From the NCBI RefSeq assembly GCF_040643635.1, contig NZ_JBEYUS010000022.1, positions 1 through 64,000 on the forward strand: a stretch of 64,000 nucleotides of DNA, read 5' to 3'. The notes under the pieces are model-generated. The model was not told the origin of the DNA. It made no database searches and was given only the letters and a program-made list of their open reading frames with translations. Below, piece after piece: positions 58,623-64,000 of this stretch; positions within the stretch are counted from its first letter, which is position 1; each line of letters begins with the position of its first letter. Source of the DNA: Saccharopolyspora_C sp040643635 (GTDB taxonomy: Bacteria > Actinomycetota > Actinomycetes > Mycobacteriales > Pseudonocardiaceae). The position numbers and the translations under genes were made by a program.

Positions 58623-59471
58623 ATGACAGTGAGTCCCACGGTGCGTCGCCGCCGCCTCGCCGCGGAGCTGCGCAGGCTCCGAGGACTGGCGGAGGTCACC
58701 CAGCAGCAGGCCGCCACCCACCTCGGTTGCACCCAGGCGAAGATAGGCAGATTCGAGACGGCCAAGCGCTCCCCATCGATCGGCGACGTCAGCGCGTTGC
58801 TGGACTTCTACGCGGTGAACGGCGCCGAACGCGAACAGTTGATCAACCTGGCTCGGGACGCCCGGAAACGCGGCTGGTGGCACTCCTACAGCGATGTGCT
58901 GCCCGAGTGGTACGAGACCTACGTCGGGCTGGAGGCCGAGGCCTCGTCGATGCACACCTGGGAATCCGAGGCGATCCCGGGCCTGCTGCAGACCGCGGAG
59001 TACGCGTACGCCATCACCAAGTCCACCTTGATCCGGGCCGACGAGCCGGAGATCGGCCGCCGCGTCGAGCTGCGGATGCAGCGGCAGGACCGGATCACCG
59101 GATCGCAGCCGCTGGACCTGTGGGCGGTGATCGGCGAGACGGCGTTGCGCCGCGGCGTGGGCGGTTCGGCCGTATTGCGCCGCCAATTGGAGCACTTACT
59201 CGCTTTGGCGGAACTCCCGAACGTGACCCTGCAGGTCATGCCGCTGGACGCCGGAGCGCATCCCGCGCAGGCAGGGCCATTCGTCATCCTGCGCTACTCC
59301 AATCACGTCGACCCGGATGTGGTCTATCTCGAAACCCACGTGGGAGGCCTGTATCTCGAACGGGATAACGAGCTGTCCAAATACGTGACGATGATGGACC
59401 ATCTACGCGCACACGCGATCGACCCGGAAGGGTCCATTCAAGTGATTCACGAGCGCATAGGAGAGCTGTAG
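58623..59471 (+). CDS. XRE-type regulator with DUF5753 domain
   Basis: 282 aa from ATG 58623. N-terminal helix-turn-helix (LAAELRRLRGLAEVTQQQAATHL, TQAKIGRFETAKRSPSIGDV) and DUF5753 part (AIPGLLQTAEYAYAI, LQVMPLDAGAHPAQAGPFVI). One leucine codon is TTA (59196-59198), rare in such genomes and, in Streptomyces, a target of bldA control. It is immediately followed by a DUF397 gene (TAGATG), the usual pairing of this system. Codon use is less GC-biased than neighbours near the 3' end. Confidence 0.93.
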   Translation: MTVSPTVRRRRLAAELRRLRGLAEVTQQQAATHLGCTQAKIGRFETAKRSPSIGDVSALLDFYAVNGAEREQLINLARDARKRGWWHSYSDVLPEWYETYVGLEAEASSMHTWESEAIPGLLQTAEYAYAITKSTLIRADEPEIGRRVELRMQRQDRITGSQPLDLWAVIGETALRRGVGGSAVLRRQLEHLLALAELPNVTLQVMPLDAGAHPAQAGPFVILRYSNHVDPDVVYLETHVGGLYLERDNELSKYVTMMDHLRAHAIDPEGSIQVIHERIGEL

Positions 59472-59663
59472 ATGGAATACCTCACGGGTTGGCGGACCAG
59501 CACCCGGAGCACGCACCAGGGACAATGCGTGGAGGTCGGGTTCGGGGTCGCGCGCGTCGGCGTGCGCGACACGAAGGACCGGCCGGGTGGCTACTTCGTC
59601 GTCGATCCCGCGCGGTGGACGGACTTCCTCGGAGGTCTCAAGCGCGGAGCTTTCGACCGCTGA
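59472..59663 (+). CDS. DUF397 small protein
   Basis: 63 aa from ATG 59472, directly after the regulator stop. The sequence WRTSTRSTHQGQCVEVGFG, then VGVRDTKDRPGGYFVVDPARWTDFL is the DUF397 signature. These proteins pair with DUF5753 regulators and modulate them, affecting development and antibiotic production in Streptomyces. Confidence 0.95.
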   Translation: MEYLTGWRTSTRSTHQGQCVEVGFGVARVGVRDTKDRPGGYFVVDPARWTDFLGGLKRGAFDR

Positions 59664-59675
59664 CCCTCGCTTCAC

Positions 59676-59706
59676 CACGCCCGGCGGCCGCGCCGCCCCG
59701 GGCGTG
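59676..59706 (+). terminator. Hairpin after the DUF397 gene
   Basis: Nearly perfect GC-rich hairpin: CACGCCCGG and the reverse half CCGGGCGTG with an inner CGGC/GCCG and a small bulge. A second hairpin (59722-59731 with 59745-59754) follows about 15 bp later, toward the convergent PH-domain operon. Confidence 0.7.
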
Positions 59707-59867
59707 AGAACGAACCGAAGAACCGAGCGGGTCGCTGGATCCGCGCCCGCTCGGCTCCGATTCTCAAACTCGGATTAATCTGTTTATTGATCACCGCGTT
59801 TCCACGGGCCACGGCGCCTTCCTGCTATTCCCCGGATCACTGCGAAACACATCTCACCCGAACGGTC

Positions 59868-61382
59868 CTACCCGTCGCGGGTATTAATCGGTGGCACCGG
59901 TTCGAGGAATGGGGCGAGCAGGCCCGGCACCGCGTCCTCGGCCAGTGCCAGCCCGTCCCCGGCGCGCACGTCGGGAACCGCGCACTGCCCGGCTCCCGCC
60001 GCCGTGGTGGCCACCACGTCCAGGAGCCCGGATCGGCGTTGGAACACCGACTGCTCGAAGCGCCAGCCGATGATCCCGTCCCGGCGCAGCGCGACGGTCC
60101 GGCGCAGCGCGGTGCCGCGCCTGCTCACCAGGTAGGTGCCGTGCAGCCGGTGCCCGAGGTTGCGGTAGGCGTCGATGCCGAACGCGATCCCGAGCAGCGC
60201 CGCCGACGGCACCACGGTCACCGCCAGGCCGATCGGAATCCATCCGAGCACCGCGGACACGACCGCGACGACGGCGAACGGCAGCGCCACCAGCAGCCCC
60301 CAGGTGATCCGCCGGCGCAGCGCGGCGGACGGGTGCGTGGTGAACCCGTCGACGGGGAAGCTCTCCTCCCGCAGCACCGCGGCGGCGACGCGGCGGGCCT
60401 GCGCGCGCGGCGCGGGCGGCAGCAACGTCTTCGCGTCCGGTTGCTTTCCCCCTTCTTCGTCGCTGAGCCCGGTGGCGACCGCGTGCGTGCGGGCACCGCC
60501 GACCCAGCGCAGCAGCAGCGGTTCGGACAGCTCCACGCCGCGCAACCGGCTCTCCTCCAAGGAGATCGACCGCTGGGTGAGCAGTCCGCGCCGCACCCGC
60601 AGCGTTCCGGCCGATTCGCGGGTGAGGGTGAAGCCCCACCACAGCTCCAACGACAGCAGCAACGAGCCGAGCACCCCGATCAGCACGACCACCAACGCCG
60701 GGACGACGATGGCCAGCCAGAGCGGAACGGCCTGGAGCTCCTCCCCGACGACCCGGTACACCCCGAACTTGACCAGCAGTTCGGAGAACGAGCCGACGGT
60801 CGAGGCGATCGCGCCCCAGACGGCGAGGATCAGCGACATCGTGGCCCCGGAGTACAGCAGCCACGCCGGGCGCAACCGGGCCAGCACCCCTCCCCGGGGC
60901 TCCTCCGCCGCCCCCTCCGGAGATTCGTCCGAAGTGGACTCGCGGAGCAGCAGCGCGGCCCGGATGCGTTCCGCGTCGCGCCGGGCCAGCGCGTCCAGCT
61001 TCAGCTCGCCATCGCCCTGCGCCCCGGTACCGATCTTCACCACGGACAGCCCGAACACCCGGTGCATCGGGTCGGCGGTGAGGTCGACGCTGCGGATGCG
61101 GTCACGCGGCAGCGAGCGGTGGCTGCGGGACAGCACGCCCTTGCGCAGTTCCACCCGCTCCTCGCCGACCCGGTAGGAGCCGAACCACCAGTCCAGTCCG
61201 GTGCTCACGGCGATCAGCACCGCGCAGGCGGCCCAGATCCCCGCGGTGGCCGCGACGCCGCCGGGTTTCGTCCCGGCGACGAGCATCACCGCGAGGGTGG
61301 GCACCAGCGGCAGCAGCGCCAGGACCACCGGCACCAGCACGACCCGGCCGTCGAGCCGCCGCCAGTCCGTCGGCGCGCTCAT
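59868..61382 (-). CDS. Membrane protein with bacterial PH domains (YdbT-like)
   Basis: 504 aa from ATG 61382. Several pairs of membrane helices alternate with bPH2 (DUF304) domains: YRVGEERVELRKGVLSRSHRSLPRDRIRSVDL, then FTLTRESAGTLRVRRGLLTQRSISLEE and YLVSRRGTALRRTVALRRDGIIGW. Three such domains in one chain is the YdbT pattern of Bacillus, whose role in envelope-stress resistance is known only in part. Its start overlaps the end of the preceding YdbS-like gene by 4 bp. Confidence 0.9.
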   Translation of the reverse strand: MSAPTDWRRLDGRVVLVPVVLALLPLVPTLAVMLVAGTKPGGVAATAGIWAACAVLIAVSTGLDWWFGSYRVGEERVELRKGVLSRSHRSLPRDRIRSVDLTADPMHRVFGLSVVKIGTGAQGDGELKLDALARRDAERIRAALLLRESTSDESPEGAAEEPRGGVLARLRPAWLLYSGATMSLILAVWGAIASTVGSFSELLVKFGVYRVVGEELQAVPLWLAIVVPALVVVLIGVLGSLLLSLELWWGFTLTRESAGTLRVRRGLLTQRSISLEESRLRGVELSEPLLLRWVGGARTHAVATGLSDEEGGKQPDAKTLLPPAPRAQARRVAAAVLREESFPVDGFTTHPSAALRRRITWGLLVALPFAVVAVVSAVLGWIPIGLAVTVVPSAALLGIAFGIDAYRNLGHRLHGTYLVSRRGTALRRTVALRRDGIIGWRFEQSVFQRRSGLLDVVATTAAGAGQCAVPDVRAGDGLALAEDAVPGLLAPFLEPVPPINTRDG

Positions 61383-61894
61383 GTCGCATCTCCCGGCGCC
61401 GCCTGGGTGGTCGCGGTGAGCCGCTCCACGAGCTCGGCGGCGACCCGGTGGTCCAACCCGTCGATCCGCAGCGGACCCGCGGCGGACGCGGTGGTGACCG
61501 TGACGCTGGCGAGCCCGAACGCGCGCTGCAGCGGGCCGCGCACCGTGTCGACGGTCTGGATCCGCGACATCGGTGCCACCCGCCACTCCTGCCGCAGCCA
61601 GCCCGCAGCGGTGTACACGGCGTCCTCGGTGTTCTCCCAGCGGTGCACCCGATAGCGCCACTGCGGCATCACGAGCAGGTAGGGAACGCCGAGGACGGCC
61701 ACGACGGCGAGCCCGAGCAGCAGCCAGGGCCGGGCGGGGGCGATCAGCACGGCGAGCACGGCGAGCACCACCACCGGTGGCACGACGAGGCTCGCCGCCT
61801 GCGCGGACCACCAGCCGATGGCGCGGTGCTCCACCCGGTGCCGGGGTGGCCGCAGCCGGACCTGCCCGGCGGATTGACTGTCTTCTGTGGACAC
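61379..61894 (-). CDS. Membrane protein with one bacterial PH domain (YdbS-like)
   Basis: 171 aa from GTG 61894. Two membrane helices (AASLVVPPVVVLAVLAVLIA, WLLLGLAVVAVLGVPYLL) followed by one bPH2 domain (QWRYRVHRWENTEDAVYTAAGWLRQEWRVAPMSRIQTVDTVRGPL region). YdbS and YdbT genes are adjacent and co-transcribed in Firmicutes and actinobacteria. The pair is likely a two-subunit membrane complex. Confidence 0.9.
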   Translation of the reverse strand: MSTEDSQSAGQVRLRPPRHRVEHRAIGWWSAQAASLVVPPVVVLAVLAVLIAPARPWLLLGLAVVAVLGVPYLLVMPQWRYRVHRWENTEDAVYTAAGWLRQEWRVAPMSRIQTVDTVRGPLQRAFGLASVTVTTASAAGPLRIDGLDHRVAAELVERLTATTQAAPGDAT

Positions 61895-61940
61895 GAGGTG
61901 TTCTCCGATTTCAGTGGTGCGGCCCGGTTCCCGGCGGGCC

Positions 61941-63431
61941 TTACTTCAAGCTCCGGACCTGTTCCCACAGCTGCGGCCACGGCTCCCGGCGGCCGGTGAA
62001 CGACCACAGCGGGGTTCCGCCACCCTCGATGCGGCGCACCTCGGCGAAGTGCGGCCGCCACGGTTCCGGGTCCTCGCCGACGAACAGCACGGCGTCCGCG
62101 CTCTCGTCCGGCGTCCCGAAGTAGCCGTAACCGCGGTGCGCGCTGTGCGCCGGTGGCAGCCCGAACTCGTCGGTGTGCGCCTCCAGCATCGCAGCGAGGA
62201 TGTAGCTCTCCCCCACCACCGCCGTGTGCTCCCGCTGCTGGGCGGGCAGCTGCCGGTACGCGGTGGCGACCTCCTGGGCGAGGGCCCGGTCGGCGGGCAC
62301 GCCGAACGCGGTGGCCAGCAGCGAGGACATCACCACGACGGCGCCGGCGGCGAGCACCGACAGCACCCCGGCCGGCCACACGAGCCACGCCGCGCGGCGA
62401 CCGCCGGCCGCGGCCCGCGCCTCCCGTCGCCGTTGGAAGGCGACCGCACCGGCCGCGAGCAGCACGCCGTACATGCCGACGACGTAGTAGGGCCGTCCGC
62501 TGGTGGCGATGTAGAAGACGTACTGCGCGACGGCCGCGGCCGCGATGAACCGGTACGGGCGGAACTCGGCGGCGGTGAACATCCGCGCCACGCCGTAGGC
62601 GCAGAGCGGGACGCCGAGGATCCCCGCGTACAGCACCATCGAGATGGCTGCGCCACTCCGGCCGCCGCTGAGGATCGGTGTTTCGGCCTGCACCACCTCG
62701 CTCATCGCCAGCTGCGGCCACCCGTGCACGGCCTGCCAGATCAGCGTCGGTGCCGCGATGACCAGTGCGATCCCGACGCACCCCCAGAACATCGGGCGCC
62801 GCAGCAGGTCACGCGGTCCGAACACCAGCAGGCCGAGCAGCAGCGCCGCGCAGAGCACGGCGACGTGCACCTTCACCTGCATCGTCCCGCCGATGACGAC
62901 GCCGAGGGCGAGCAGCAGCCGGTCGTCGGCCCGCCCGGCCGCGTGCTGCCTGCACCAGCGCACCAGCAGCAGGCACAGCAACATCCACAGCGGCACCTCC
63001 AGCGTGTACGGGGTGATCCAGTGCGCGACCAGCGAGGTCCACAGCCCGGTCGCGAACCCGAGCCCGGTGAGCACCTGGCTGCGCCGGTCGCCGCCGAGCT
63101 CCCGCGCCAGCAGCCCGGCCAGCAGCACGCCGCTCGCCGAGATGAGCACCGCGGGCAGCCGCAGCACGATCATGGAACCGGGGGCGAGCCATCCCATCGC
63201 GCCGGCCAGCAGCGGCGCCAGCGGTGGCTGGTCCACGTACCCCCAGTCCAGGTGGTACCGGCCCGCGGCCAGCATGTAGACCTCGTCGATCCAGTAGCCG
63301 CCGAACGCCCCCACCCCGAGGTGGACGACGGCGAAGGCGGCCGCGATGAGCAGCAGCGGGCGGCGGGCGAACGCGGGCGGTCCCGCGGTGGTGGTCGGCG
63401 ACGCCGCGGCGGCGCGCACGTCGGTCTGCAT
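61941..63431 (-). CDS. GT39/ArnT-like membrane glycosyltransferase
   Basis: 496 aa from ATG 63431 with GGGGGAG three bases upstream. About ten membrane helices. The first extracytoplasmic loop holds the acidic motif WIDEVYMLAAGRYHLDWGYVDQPPL, as in PMT/ArnT-type GT-C enzymes that use polyprenyl-phosphate sugars. The C-terminal soluble part (VATAYRQLPAQQREHTAVVGESYILAA) is short. It may add a sugar to a cell-wall polymer, protein or lipid outside. Substrate unknown. Confidence 0.88.
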   Translation of the reverse strand: MQTDVRAAAASPTTTAGPPAFARRPLLLIAAAFAVVHLGVGAFGGYWIDEVYMLAAGRYHLDWGYVDQPPLAPLLAGAMGWLAPGSMIVLRLPAVLISASGVLLAGLLARELGGDRRSQVLTGLGFATGLWTSLVAHWITPYTLEVPLWMLLCLLLVRWCRQHAAGRADDRLLLALGVVIGGTMQVKVHVAVLCAALLLGLLVFGPRDLLRRPMFWGCVGIALVIAAPTLIWQAVHGWPQLAMSEVVQAETPILSGGRSGAAISMVLYAGILGVPLCAYGVARMFTAAEFRPYRFIAAAAVAQYVFYIATSGRPYYVVGMYGVLLAAGAVAFQRRREARAAAGGRRAAWLVWPAGVLSVLAAGAVVVMSSLLATAFGVPADRALAQEVATAYRQLPAQQREHTAVVGESYILAAMLEAHTDEFGLPPAHSAHRGYGYFGTPDESADAVLFVGEDPEPWRPHFAEVRRIEGGGTPLWSFTGRREPWPQLWEQVRSLK

Positions 63432-63520
63432 GGTCTCCCCCAGGAGGCGTTCGTGATCGATGCCCATTCCACTCCACCCGGAGCGACCGGCGCGACGGAT
63501 TTCGGTCGGTTCCTGCTGTG

Positions 63521-63550
63521 ACGGAAGTCGTACGCAGGTGCGACTTCCGT
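63521..63550. promoter_or_regulatory. Inverted repeat in a divergent promoter region
   Basis: ACGGAAGTCG (63521-63530), a 10-nt spacer and its exact reverse complement CGACTTCCGT (63541-63550). It lies in the 185-bp gap between the GT39-like gene and the truncated gene at 63617, which begins like a NarL-type sensor kinase. The long perfect arms suggest a response-regulator site, since such systems often act on their own promoter. Confidence 0.55.
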
Positions 63551-63616
63551 AGGTTCGCGGCCGACGGCGGGATGGATTCGGGCGGTCCGCCCGAGATCCG
63601 CGGCTACGGTGTGGCT

Positions 63617-64000
63617 GTGCAACGCCCGCTGTGGCGACACCTCTGGGACACCCCGCGCGATGCGGTGTTCGACGTGGTGCTGGTCGCCGTCCTGTTCCCG
63701 CTCGGCCCGATCCTGGCCGTGTTCTTCCCACCGGACGTCCCGCCGCAGGACTTCCGGTGGCTCGGCGGGGAATGGGTCGCGCAGGTGGTGCTCAACCTGT
63801 TCACGCTGGGTCTGCTGGTGCGGCGCCGCTACCCGGTGGTGCTGCTGGCGATCGCGCTGGTGATGATGCTGGTGCACCTCACCGCGGTGAGCACGGGGAC
63901 CGGGGCGCTGTTCGCGATCAACCAGCACTCCGATCCGTGGATGCCCGGGGAACTGCCGTTCCTCACCTACGCGTTCGCCGCGTTCGAGACCCGGGCCCGG
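63617..64000 (+). CDS. Partial membrane protein, probably a sensor histidine kinase
   Basis: 128 codons from GTG 63617 to the window end. TACGGT (63605-63610) is 6 nt upstream, suggesting a leaderless mRNA; an in-frame GTG at 63611 is also possible. It begins MQRPLWRHLWDTPRDAVFDV and has hydrophobic stretches VVLVAVLFPLGPILAVFF, VVLNLFTLGLLV and VVLLAIALVMMLVHLTAV, with RRRYPVVLL between. This layout resembles the N-terminal membrane domain of NarL-type sensor kinases of actinobacteria. The catalytic half is outside the window. Confidence 0.7.
   Translation, partial: MQRPLWRHLWDTPRDAVFDVVLVAVLFPLGPILAVFFPPDVPPQDFRWLGGEWVAQVVLNLFTLGLLVRRRYPVVLLAIALVMMLVHLTAVSTGTGALFAINQHSDPWMPGELPFLTYAFAAFETRAR

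Overview
The window is high-GC, gene-dense DNA from an actinobacterium. Lsr2, PucR, DUF5753/DUF397 pairs, GTG/TTG starts and probable leaderless promoters (TANNNT ending 6-7 nt before a GTG or ATG) all point to Actinomycetia. The gene mix and the intergenic palindromes look most like Pseudonocardiaceae (Saccharopolyspora/Amycolatopsis type), but no rRNA or other decisive marker is present, so the genus is an inference. It reads as chromosome: no integrase, transposase, phage, plasmid or CRISPR genes were seen. Layout: 0.4-4.1 kb holds a small ORF, a divergent pair of Lsr2 paralogues (one lacking the DNA-binding domain), ribokinase and an unknown protein. 4.2-6.9 kb is a polyamine operon (PLP decarboxylase, speD, speE). 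7.0-14.0 kb is a purine-catabolism locus: a PucR-type regulator divergent from a three-subunit xanthine dehydrogenase, guanine deaminase and a molybdenum-cofactor cytidylyltransferase. 14.1-24.5 kb carries a small protein, TetR-MOSC, DUF3618, a tRNA with UAG anticodon but a short variable loop, a DUF2249/cupin locus with its regulator, a two-component system divergent from an ABC exporter, and lysS. 24.5-35.2 kb holds envelope and exported proteins (DUF218 protein, sulfatase lipoprotein, YbjN-like protein, 975-aa Ntn-hydrolase acylase, SGNH hydrolase), a LysR and a DUF5753 regulator. 35.2-36.0 kb is a secreted trypsin-like protease. 36.8-45.0 kb is an apparent terpenoid or meroterpenoid cluster: HisC-like aminotransferase, polyprenyl diphosphate synthase, UbiA prenyltransferase, a squalene-cyclase-like protein without the DxDD acid motif, FAD monooxygenase, O-methyltransferase and an Fe/2-oxoglutarate oxygenase. 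45.5-50.5 kb is mostly housekeeping (SMP-30, rhomboid, murI, MBL hydrolase, orphan Imm1, rph, rdgB). 50.5-53.7 kb is a 1060-aa NACHT-LRR protein resembling bacterial NLR-type immune proteins. 54.2-64.0 kb has a TSUP transporter, bcp, poxB-like oxidase, a DUF5753/DUF397 pair, PH-domain membrane proteins, a GT39-like membrane protein and a truncated sensor-like protein. The most unusual feature across the window is a family of 19 intergenic palindromes (19-nt arms around a 9-nt centre) at six loci, four of them arrays of four or five copies spaced about 70-110 bp. One copy has a compensating change in both arms. Functions are read from motifs and family knowledge; no database search was run.
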